Shown piece after piece: positions 17,317 to 24,594 of a DNA stretch of 60,497 bases; the first letter of the stretch is position 1, and each line of letters begins with the position of its first letter. This DNA comes from an uncultured Tessaracoccus sp. (GTDB lineage: Bacteria; Actinomycetota; Actinomycetes; Propionibacteriales; Propionibacteriaceae). Both the position numbers and the translations under genes were made by a program. The notes beneath the pieces were generated by a model. The model searched no databases. It saw only the letters and a list, made by a program, of their open reading frames with translations, and was not told the DNA's origin. The DNA is taken from assembly GCF_947255005.1 (NCBI RefSeq), contig NZ_CAMYFI010000011.1, positions 1 to 60,497 on the forward strand, in the 5' to 3' direction.

Positions 17317-18551
17317 ATCTCCTCATTAAGAACGTCCGCATTGAAAACGCGGAGCAGCCCAGCTGCATCCGCATCGAACAGGGCCGGTTCGTCCAAATTG
17401 AGTCGTCCCTGGAAGCCCGCGACGGGGAACGCGTCGTCGACTATCACGGCAAGCTCGCACTGCCGCCGATCATCGAATCGCACGTGCACCTCGACTCCGC
17501 CCTCACCGCTGGCCAGCCTCGATACAACGAGTCGGGCACGCTCTTCGAGGGCATCGAGGTGTGGAGTGAGCGGAAACGCAGCCTCACCGTCGACGATGTG
17601 AAGGAGCGCGTGGGTAGGGCGGTACGTCAGCAGGCGCGCTTCGGCATTCAATTCGTGCGTAGCCACGTCGATGTCACCGACCCTGAACTCACCGCAATGC
17701 GTGCGCTGTTGGAGCTGCGCGAGGAACTCCGCGACGACATCACCCTGCAGCTCGTCGCGTTCCCGCAGGAAGGCATCGACTCGTTCCCGGATGGGCGCGC
17801 GCTCATGCGCAAGGCGGCGGAGATGGGAGTCGACGTGATCGGCGCCATCCCGCATTTCGAGTTCACGCGCGAGTACTCCGTGTCGTCGCTTAACTTTGCA
17901 GTGGAGCTGGCGCAGGAGTTCAACCTTCTGGTGGATGTGCACTGCGACGAGATTGACGACGAGGCATCCCGCGGCCTCGAAACCCTGGCCGCCAGGGCCT
18001 ACGAGGCAGGTATCGGCGAGCGTGTCACCGCGTCGCACACCACAGCGATGCACTCGTACAACAATGCCTACTTCATCCGGCTGCTGCGCCTGCTGCAGAT
18101 GAGCGGCATCAACTTCGTGTCGAACCCCCTTGTCAACACGCACTTGCAGGGGAGAATGGACACCTATCCCAAACGACGAGGCGTCACCCGTGTGAAGGAA
18201 CTCACCGACGCGGGGCTGAACGTGAGTTTCGGGCAGGACGACATCGTCGACCCCTGGAATCCGCTCGGCACGGGCAACCTGCGCGACGTGGTGCTGAACG
18301 GGTTGTACGTGACACAGATGATGGGGCGTCAGCAGATCGTCGACTCGTACCGCTTCATCACGCACAATGCCGCCCGCACGTTGCACCTCGACGAATACGG
18401 CATCGAAGTGGGTAAGCCCGCGAACTTCATCGTGTTCGATGCGAACGACTGGGTGGAAGCGCTGTCGTTCAATGCCGACGTGCTGGCGTCGTACCGTGGC
18501 GGACGCGAGCTGTACAAGGCGGAACCCGCCCGCCGCGAGGTGCTGTTCTGA
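17313..18551 (+). CDS. codA: Cytosine deaminase
   Basis: 412-residue amidohydrolase converting cytosine to uracil and ammonia. Metal ligands and catalytic residues are in 'ESHVHLDSA', 'VDVHCDEIDDE', 'TASHTTAMHSYNN' and 'SFGQDDIVDPWNPLG', all in the family order. Length agrees with E. coli CodA (427). The start is the ATG overlapping the codB stop. A strong hairpin 8 nt after the stop ends the operon. Confidence 0.94.
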   Translation: MNLLIKNVRIENAEQPSCIRIEQGRFVQIESSLEARDGERVVDYHGKLALPPIIESHVHLDSALTAGQPRYNESGTLFEGIEVWSERKRSLTVDDVKERVGRAVRQQARFGIQFVRSHVDVTDPELTAMRALLELREELRDDITLQLVAFPQEGIDSFPDGRALMRKAAEMGVDVIGAIPHFEFTREYSVSSLNFAVELAQEFNLLVDVHCDEIDDEASRGLETLAARAYEAGIGERVTASHTTAMHSYNNAYFIRLLRLLQMSGINFVSNPLVNTHLQGRMDTYPKRRGVTRVKELTDAGLNVSFGQDDIVDPWNPLGTGNLRDVVLNGLYVTQMMGRQQIVDSYRFITHNAARTLHLDEYGIEVGKPANFIVFDANDWVEALSFNADVLASYRGGRELYKAEPARREVLF

Positions 18552-18558
18552 GCATCCC

Positions 18559-18587
18559 GCACCGACTGGCGCGACGCCGGTCGGTGC
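18559..18587 (+). terminator. codBA terminator hairpin
   Basis: GCACCGACTGGC and GCCGGTCGGTGC form a 12-bp stem (one T-G pair) around a 5-nt loop, 8 nt after the codA stop. No U-tract follows, as is common in high-GC actinomycetes. Confidence 0.75.
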
Positions 18588-18618
18588 GGTAATGTTCATC
18601 CTCGGACTTGAGGTCCGA

Positions 18619-18695
<77 letters not shown>

Positions 18696-18705
18696 TGGGG
18701 GCCAG

Positions 18706-18840
18706 CCCGGTGGTTGACTAGCGCAGCCGCGTGCTCGACGCCAGAGCGAGCCCGGTGGTTGAGTAGCCCGCGAAGCGGGCATATCGAAACCCCGCCGCAC
18801 CCGGTGGTTGAGTAGCGCCGAAGGCGCGTATCGAAACCCC
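18706..18840. repeat. Three tandem copies of the GGTTGAGTAGC...TATCGAAACC repeat
   Basis: Unit 1 (about 18706-18750) is decayed; unit 2 (18751-18793) and unit 3 (about 18800-18840) are intact. Each has CCGGTGGTTGAGTAGC, a short variable palindrome (CCCGCGAAGCGGG, GCCGAAGGC) and TATCGAAACCCC. They begin 11 nt after the tRNA-Pro CCA end. Confidence 0.88.
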
Positions 18841-18925
18841 GACAGATATATCAAGTCCATGGCCCGTCTACCCACCACGAGGGTATCGATTGCACGTGCT
18901 CCCAGCGGGTGGTCTACTTGGATGC

Positions 18926-19411
18926 ATGCTCAACACAGTGCGGATCCGTCCGCTCTCAGTCGACGATGCGACCGCGATGGTTGAGGTCCTGGGCGCAGCG
19001 TCGCTCTACGAGTTTATCGGTGGCGAGCCGCCATCCGCAGCGGAGCTCGCAAGGCGCTATGCGGTCCAGGTTGTCGGCGTGTCGCCGGATGGGCAGGAAC
19101 AGTGGATCAATGAGGTGGTCGTTCTTGAACCTCATGACCGGCCCATCGGCTACGTGCAAGCAACCATTCCCAGCACAGGTGGTCCGGCGGAGATTGCCTG
19201 GGTGATCGGTGAGGCATGGCAAGGGCACGGGTACGCCACCCGAGCGGCACAGCTCCTCGTGGAGCTTCTGGCTGGACGAGGCGTCACCGAGCTGATTGCC
19301 CACATCCACCCCGATAACATTGCCTCGCAAAAGATCGCACAACGACTGGGGTTACAACCGACGAATCTCATCGTTGAAGGCGAGACCCGCTGGGAAGGAC
19401 CCTGCGGGTGA
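18926..19411 (+). CDS. GNAT family N-acetyltransferase
   Basis: 161-residue acetyltransferase. The N-terminus 'RIRPLSVDDATAMVEVL' and the acetyl-CoA motif 'EAWQGHGYATRAAQLLVELLAGRG' define the fold; 'HIHPDNIASQKIAQRLGLQP' is the usual C-terminal motif B. Substrate unknown. ATG 18926 is preferred over GTG 18890 because homologues start at this motif; no strong ribosome site is visible for either. It may belong to an accessory segment with the broken acetyltransferase gene downstream. Confidence 0.85.
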   Translation: MLNTVRIRPLSVDDATAMVEVLGAASLYEFIGGEPPSAAELARRYAVQVVGVSPDGQEQWINEVVVLEPHDRPIGYVQATIPSTGGPAEIAWVIGEAWQGHGYATRAAQLLVELLAGRGVTELIAHIHPDNIASQKIAQRLGLQPTNLIVEGETRWEGPCG

Positions 19412-19443
19412 GGAGCCTTGCAACATGAGCGAATCTACCCTGG

Positions 19444-20017
19444 CTACTTGGCGGTTGGCCCCGCCGGCCACGGCTCAGGCCCTATCCAGTACCTTCGAAA
19501 TCCGTTGCATGACTCGTCGTACTGCCCACCAGCGTGCAGGATCGTTCGCATCGAGGCCTCGTTCTCTTCAAGGCAGCACACCAGGGTCGGATTGGCACCA
19601 AGTCTTTCAGCAATGGGCAATCCAACCATGAGCGCCTCGGATGCGATGCCCTGTCGTCGGGCGGTTGGGCGCACGCTGTAGCCGATGTGTCCTGCTTGGT
19701 CGAAGAGGAACTGGGTCAGCGCATGCCTGATGGCGAAGAATCCGAGGAGTGGTCCCCCCTTGAGGCCAAGTGCTGTCCACGATCCACAGAAACGTGCAGT
19801 GAACGCGACCTTCCGGGAGCGGCGTGCGAGGATCACCAGCCCTGAGCCGGTCGGACAGGTATTCGGTAAACGTGTTTCGGCTGGGTGCCGGGACTCGCCC
19901 CGTTTGAAAGCCAGAGCCGTCGATCGGACCCGAAGCAAATTCGAAGAGACAGTCTGCCCAACTCTCGAAGCGCTCCGGATCGGGAGCAACTAGTTGGATT
20001 TGGCCGCGTGCCGACAT
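19444..20017 (-). pseudogene. Frameshifted GNAT acetyltransferase
   Basis: Two overlapping frames make one GNAT protein. The N-terminal frame (from ATG 20017) gives 'QIQLVAPDPERFESWADCLFEF' through 'VHCTFLWIVDSTW'. The C-terminal frame continues 'GPLLGFFAIRHALTQFLFDQ', 'GHIGYSVRPTARRQGIASEAL' and 'RRYWIG' to 19444. The break lies at a run of six C (six G on the coding strand) at 19754-19759; removing one base restores a single frame of about 190 residues. It may be a real mutation, slippage variation or an assembly error. Confidence 0.82.
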
Positions 20018-20120
20018 CGGTCGCAAAGGAGACATGCCCTATGAGTGTAGTAAACACGAACGCGGCGTCACCGGGCCGCATGTCAGCCTCCGGCGATCGC
20101 TAACTGAGCCCCTCCAAAAC

Positions 20121-20166
20121 ATAGATCAGGTTCGTGGCTCGTCTACCCACCACGAACCTGATCTAT
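20121..20166. repeat. Perfect 17-bp inverted repeat
   Basis: ATAGATCAGGTTCGTGG and its exact complement flank a 12-nt loop (20138-20149). It sits between the upstream end of the broken GNAT gene and the 20194 ORF. Its loop and inner stem 'CGTCTACCCACCACGA' recur imperfectly near 18865-18885, also just upstream of a small gene. Confidence 0.85.
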
Positions 20167-20193
20167 CTTCGCCCCGGGCGTACTCTTGCGGGT

Positions 20194-20508
20194 ATGACGC
20201 TCAAAGACTCAGACCAAGTGAAGACTGCTCCGCTCGTCGCGCTCGGGCTGTGCGGCGGGTTCGCGGTGGCACGCGAATCCGGCATCCGTGCGCTTGGAGG
20301 CGTGGTGCTCGTCGGCGCGGGGCTGTATGCGGGCCGCACCTGGCTGCGCAAAGGGGGAGTGGGGAAGACCATGCTGCTGACCGCGCTCTACGTGGGCGGG
20401 TTCGGCTACTCCCACAAGCTCGCCAAGAAGATTGGCGCCTGGCCATCCGTGCTTGCTGTCACCGCCGTCGCATCAGGCGCAGCCCACTGCCTCGTGGATG
20501 AGCAGTAG
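20194..20508 (+). CDS. Small hydrophobic protein of unknown function
   Basis: 104 residues. Alternating alanine, glycine and valine-rich stretches suggest three to four short membrane segments ('APLVALGLCGGFAVA', 'ALGGVVLVGAGLYAG', 'TMLLTALYVGGFGYS', 'VLAVTAVASGAAHCL'). ATG 20194 is used; an upstream in-frame GTG at 20134 lies within the hairpin and is unlikely. No family recognised. A copy of the palindromic repeat follows the stop. Confidence 0.6.
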   Translation: MTLKDSDQVKTAPLVALGLCGGFAVARESGIRALGGVVLVGAGLYAGRTWLRKGGVGKTMLLTALYVGGFGYSHKLAKKIGAWPSVLAVTAVASGAAHCLVDEQ

Positions 20509-20520
20509 CGGCGCCGCTCC

Positions 20521-20561
20521 CGGTGGTTGAGTAGCGAGCGTAGCTCGCGTATCGAAACCAC
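20521..20561. repeat. Single GGTTGAGTAGC...TATCGAAACC repeat
   Basis: A complete copy (CGGTGGTTGAGTAGC, the palindrome GAGCGTAGCTC, then GCGTATCGAAACCACGG). It sits between the small membrane gene and the convergent yqeY gene, where it could act as a bidirectional terminator. Confidence 0.88.
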
Positions 20562-20575
20562 GGCGCCGCCGCACG

Positions 20576-21043
20576 TCACCCAGCCAGTGCCTGCTTCACT
20601 TTTGCTGCGACGGTGGCGCCCTCGGCGCGACCGCTCACCTTCGCGTTCACGGCCTTCATGATCTGGCCCATCTGCTTCATCGTGGGCTTCTCGCCCGACG
20701 CGTCGGCAGCCGCCTGTACCTCGTCGGCGATGATCTGGTCGAGTTCCTCATCGGTGAGCATGGCAGGGAGATATTTGGAGAGCACCTCAGCTTCGGCAGT
20801 TTCAGCCTCCGCCAACTCGGGGCGACCACCGTCGATATACGCCTGAGCGGAATCCTTGCGAGCGCGCACCTCGCGCTGCAGCACCGCCACCTCTTCGTCC
20901 TCGGTGAGTTCGCGGGCGACGTCGCCAGCAACCTTCTCCTTCTTCAGCGCGGCAATGGCCATGCGCAGCGTGGTGGTGAGCGTCTTGTCTTTGGCGCGCA
21001 TGGCGGCAACCATGTCGTCGTGGATCTGCTTCTCGAGGCTCAT
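20576..21043 (-). CDS. yqeY: GatB/YqeY domain protein
   Basis: 155-residue stand-alone YqeY protein, resembling the tRNA-binding tail of GatB. Recognised from 'SLEKQIHDDMVAAMRAKDKTLTTTLRMAIAALKKEK', 'KYLPAMLTDEELDQII' and 'PTMKQMGQIMKAVNAKVSGRAEGATVAAKVK'. Its cellular role is not settled. It is divergent from brnQ with 55 nt between starts. Confidence 0.93.
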   Translation of the reverse strand: MSLEKQIHDDMVAAMRAKDKTLTTTLRMAIAALKKEKVAGDVARELTEDEEVAVLQREVRARKDSAQAYIDGGRPELAEAETAEAEVLSKYLPAMLTDEELDQIIADEVQAAADASGEKPTMKQMGQIMKAVNAKVSGRAEGATVAAKVKQALAG

Positions 21044-21098
21044 CTGTGACTCCTAATCACTCGTTCAGCCTTCATTTTTTCACACCCCAAGGAGCGCG

Positions 21099-22472
21099 AT
21101 GTTCACGACATGGGGCATAGTCACGTCCGTGAACTTCAACCCAGCTCCACACACACTTCGCATCGCCGAAGCCCTGCTGCTGGGTTCACTCACATTCGGA
21201 TTGTTCTTCGGCGCCGGCAACCTTATCTTTCCGGTCTCGCTCGGTCTGCAGGCCAGCAATAATGTTGTTCCCGCAGCGCTCGGCTTCCTCGTCGCCGCGG
21301 TCGGTATCCCCGTCCTTGGCGTCATTGCGACGGCCACCGCAGGCACCCGCAGTTTGCCCGAGCTGGCATCACGGGTGCACCCCGTGTTCGCGACGGTGTT
21401 TACCTGCGCGCTTTACCTCACGATCGGCCCGTTCTTTGCGATACCCCGTACCGCCACCGTGTCGTACGAGATCGCCTTCGGCAGCTCGGAAAGCGAGGGA
21501 AACGCCCTAGCGCTCGCGGCGTTCAGTGCGGTGTTCTTCGTACTCGTCCTCGTCGCTGCACTTCGCCCTGGGCACATCCTCGACATCGTCGGAAAATTCC
21601 TCACACCCATCTTCCTCGTACTCCTCGGCGTGCTTCTCGTCGCCGCCTTCCTCGCCCCGGCAGCCCCGGCGCCGGACCCCGTCGGGGCTTATGCCTCGCA
21701 CGCAGCTGCGCGCGGCATCCTCGACGGTTACAACACGATGGACGGGCTCGCTTCCCTCGCGTTCGCCATTATCGTGATCGATTCCGCCCGCAAGCTCGGA
21801 GTGACGAGCAAGGGACGCCTTGCGGCCGAGGTGACCAAGGCGGGTGCTGTGGCGGCCGTCGCCATGGGCGCGATCTACCTCGCACTCGCGGTGCTGGGCT
21901 CGCGCATGACTGAGTTGGTGGCCCGCGACACCAACGGGGCAGTGGCGCTGGCGACGATGTCACGCTGGCTGTTCGGCAGTACGGGGCATGTGCTGGCCGC
22001 GCTGATTATGTTCGTCGCGTGTTTGAAGACCGCGATCGGCCTCATCGTCGCTAGTGCTGAAACCTTCTCGCTCATGTTTCCCCGGCTTGGGAGCCAGCGA
22101 CGGTGGGCCATCGGGTTCACGGTCTGGTCGCTGGTTATGGCGAATCTCGGGCTCGACACCATCATCCATGCAGCCGTGCCGGTGCTGCAGGTGCTCTATC
22201 CCATGGCCATCGTGCTCATCGTGCTCGGCTTGCTGGACCGTTTCGTCGCGGGTAAGGCAGCCATCCACTGGATGCCAGTGCTCTTCGCGGGCTTGGCTTC
22301 ACTCGCGACGGTGCTCGTCACCGCTGGCTGGTTGCCCAGCGGCGCGTGGACGCGCCTGCTTCCCGGCTTCGACTTGGGGTTTGGGTGGGTGCTCCCTGCG
22401 GCCGTGGGGTTCCTCGTCGGGGAAGTGGTCAGCGTTTGGCGACGCTCGCCAAGCTCGCGACCCACACGCTGA
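21099..22472 (+). CDS. brnQ: Branched-chain amino acid carrier BrnQ
   Basis: 457-residue LIVCS-family sodium-coupled importer of leucine, isoleucine and valine, with about 12 membrane helices. The N-terminal 'LTFGLFFGAGNLIFPVSLGLQ' and 'CALYLTIGPFFAIPRTATVSYEIAF' are diagnostic. 'aaggag' at 21089-21094 supports ATG 21099. Its last 44 bp overlap the convergent ctaA 3' end. Confidence 0.94.
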   Translation: MFTTWGIVTSVNFNPAPHTLRIAEALLLGSLTFGLFFGAGNLIFPVSLGLQASNNVVPAALGFLVAAVGIPVLGVIATATAGTRSLPELASRVHPVFATVFTCALYLTIGPFFAIPRTATVSYEIAFGSSESEGNALALAAFSAVFFVLVLVAALRPGHILDIVGKFLTPIFLVLLGVLLVAAFLAPAAPAPDPVGAYASHAAARGILDGYNTMDGLASLAFAIIVIDSARKLGVTSKGRLAAEVTKAGAVAAVAMGAIYLALAVLGSRMTELVARDTNGAVALATMSRWLFGSTGHVLAALIMFVACLKTAIGLIVASAETFSLMFPRLGSQRRWAIGFTVWSLVMANLGLDTIIHAAVPVLQVLYPMAIVLIVLGLLDRFVAGKAAIHWMPVLFAGLASLATVLVTAGWLPSGAWTRLLPGFDLGFGWVLPAAVGFLVGEVVSVWRRSPSSRPTR

Positions 22473-23265
22473 CGCAGAACGTCGCGGCTGCCAGCGCGGC
22501 GTACCAGGCCTTCACCCTGAGGTCGGCGCCGTGCGCGACGACGGTGAGCCCCATCGCCACCTCACACACCACCAACACCGTCAGCACGGCACCAAACACA
22601 CGCGTATCCCGGCGGCGCAGGCCTTGCACCGCCACCAGCACGGTGAGCACCGCGGCCACACCGCCCAACACCAGACGCGCCCATTGCCAGGCCGCGCTGC
22701 CATCAGCCTCGATGACGCGCCACACGGGCCAACTCATGCAGCGGGTGAGCGAACCGGAACCCGCCACCAGCACGCTGCAGATGTGGAACGCGAAGAGCGC
22801 CCCAACAGCACCCCAGGCTAGGCGTCCAGTAGCGCCTGGCTGCCACCGTCGGGGATACCGCAGTACGCACACGGTTGCCACGGTGATCGCGACGAGCGCG
22901 ATGAGGCTAGCCCCGAGATCGAAGGCGGCCCAAGCTTTCGAGATGCCAACCTTCACCGTCAGCATCCCCAGCACACCGGCGATCATGGCGCCGACGAAGG
23001 CCACCCACGGCAGCACCCTGACCAGCGGATCTTTCACGCGGAGCCCGACGATCGCCGCGGCCAGCAGGAGCGGGCCACAGCTGACGGCGACCACACGGTG
23101 TACGAACTCCAGGATGGGGTTCAGCTGCGCCTCCGGCGCGATCTGACCGACGTAGCAGCCCGGCCAGTTCGGGCACGCAGCGCTGGAATCCGTCGCGCAC
23201 ACCACCGAACCCAAGGCCACCGCGGCGAAGGTGACGATCGCGGCAGCGACGAACACCGCCCTCAT
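22429..23265 (-). CDS. ctaA: Heme A synthase (CtaA/COX15)
   Basis: About 278 residues, eight predicted helices. It oxidises heme O to heme A for aa3-type cytochrome oxidase. Heme-ligand histidines are visible in 'LEFVHRVVAV' and 'LFAFHICSVL', with the cysteine pair region 'CPNWPGCYVGQIAPEAQLNPILE' near the N-terminus. ATG 23265 has 'gggag' at 5 nt; a longer form from ATG 23334 is possible. The 3' end overlaps brnQ by 44 bp tail to tail. Confidence 0.93.
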   Translation of the reverse strand: MRAVFVAAAIVTFAAVALGSVVCATDSSAACPNWPGCYVGQIAPEAQLNPILEFVHRVVAVSCGPLLLAAAIVGLRVKDPLVRVLPWVAFVGAMIAGVLGMLTVKVGISKAWAAFDLGASLIALVAITVATVCVLRYPRRWQPGATGRLAWGAVGALFAFHICSVLVAGSGSLTRCMSWPVWRVIEADGSAAWQWARLVLGGVAAVLTVLVAVQGLRRRDTRVFGAVLTVLVVCEVAMGLTVVAHGADLRVKAWYAALAAATFCVSVWVASLASVAKR

Positions 23266-23463
23266 CACAGCTCCCGGCACCGCACCCTTCTCCACTTGGC
23301 CTACCTCCTGCTCGTCATGGCGTACCCCCGACATGCTAGGAAGCCCCTCGATGACTGTTGCAGGCGGGTCGCTGCAAGCACGCCAGCCGGCCATCGCGAA
23401 GAACTGTCAGAGGCAGTTGTTAGGCTTCCAAGCAATCGATACAGCTCTGCGAGGAGGCGGCCC

Positions 23464-24594
23464 GTGAAGTTCATCGCAACAGGCGATTGGCAGCTCGGCA
23501 TGACCGCGCATTATCTCGACGAACAGGCACGCCCGCGGTACCTGGAGGCTCGGTTCGAGGCTGTGCGACACATCGGGGCATTGGCTGACGAACACGGGGC
23601 TGAGTTCGTCGTCGTATGCGGCGACGTGTTCGAATCCAATCAACTCGATCGACGAGTGCTGGCGCAGGCGTTTGAGGCCATGCGCGCCATCGCAGTTCCC
23701 CTGGTGCTGGTTCCCGGCAACCACGATCCACTGGATGCTTCCTCCATCTATAACTCGCAGGCGTTCCAGCAGCGTTGTCCCAGCCATGTGCATGTGTTTC
23801 GCAGCAGCGAGCCGTTCGCGGTGTGCGAGGGCGTTGAAGTTGTGGGAGCGCCCTGGAAATCCAAACGTCCGCTCACAGATCTCCTGGGCGAGGCCATCGA
23901 CGGTCTCGAGCCACCGCCGGACGGCATGGTCCGCATGCTCGCCGGTCACGGGGCAGCGTCAACCCTCAACCCAGACCCAGACGAACCCTCTACCTTCGAC
24001 GTCCCACGGCTCGCTCAGGCGCTGGACGACGGCCTGATCCACTTCGTCGCGGTGGGAGACAAGCACTCCACCACCCAAGTGGCCGACGGCATTTGGTACC
24101 CCGGCACACCCGAGGTCACGAGCCGACGCGAACCAGATCCAGGCAATGTGCTGCTCGTCGATGTGCAACCTGGAGGAGCCACCGTCGAGACCTTGCACGT
24201 CGGGCAGTGGCAGTTCCTCGTCGTGGAAGCAACACTCGGTTCCGACGCCGACGTGGAGGCCCTCACCCGACGTTTGGAAAGCATCGAGCACAAGTCGCGC
24301 ACTGCGGTGTGGCTACGGCTATCGGGCACTCTCACGACGGTGCAGCATGCAAAGCTCGAAACCGCGCTCGACGATCTCGCGCATCTCTTCGCAAAACTCA
24401 GCATCTGGGAACGCCACAACGACCTAGCGGTGATTCCTGACGATGCCGACTTCTCCGACCTCGGCCTCACCGGGTTTGCCGACGGCGCGCTGCAGGAACT
24501 CATCCAACGTGCTTCCAGCGACGACGAGGACGACGCGGGGGCAGCACACGACGCCCTCAGCTTGCTGTACCGCTTCGCAGGAGGTGCGCGATGA
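23464..24594 (+). CDS. SbcD/Mre11-like metallophosphoesterase
   Basis: 376-residue calcineurin-fold nuclease, probable DNA-repair exonuclease subunit. Metal motifs: 'ATGDWQLGM' (I), 'VVCGDVFESNQ' (II), 'VPGNHDPLD' (III), 'LAGHGAAS' and 'AVGDKHSTTQ'. Motif I has Q where SbcD has H (DxH). GTG 23464 follows 'gaggagg'. ATGA overlap with the downstream SMC-like ATPase indicates a stoichiometric pair, as in SbcCD. This is the divergent YhaO/YhaN-like branch rather than classical SbcD. Confidence 0.88.
   Translation: MKFIATGDWQLGMTAHYLDEQARPRYLEARFEAVRHIGALADEHGAEFVVVCGDVFESNQLDRRVLAQAFEAMRAIAVPLVLVPGNHDPLDASSIYNSQAFQQRCPSHVHVFRSSEPFAVCEGVEVVGAPWKSKRPLTDLLGEAIDGLEPPPDGMVRMLAGHGAASTLNPDPDEPSTFDVPRLAQALDDGLIHFVAVGDKHSTTQVADGIWYPGTPEVTSRREPDPGNVLLVDVQPGGATVETLHVGQWQFLVVEATLGSDADVEALTRRLESIEHKSRTAVWLRLSGTLTTVQHAKLETALDDLAHLFAKLSIWERHNDLAVIPDDADFSDLGLTGFADGALQELIQRASSDDEDDAGAAHDALSLLYRFAGGAR

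Noticed and set aside
18706..18840. CRISPR-like tandem repeat after tRNA-Pro
   Set aside because: Only three units, unequal spacing, self-palindromic cores and no cas genes; matches the dispersed REP-like family.
20041..20103. 20-codon plus-strand ORF with a good ribosome site (AAAGGAG)
   Set aside because: Too short, no conservation evidence, and it lies antisense to the start of the broken GNAT gene.
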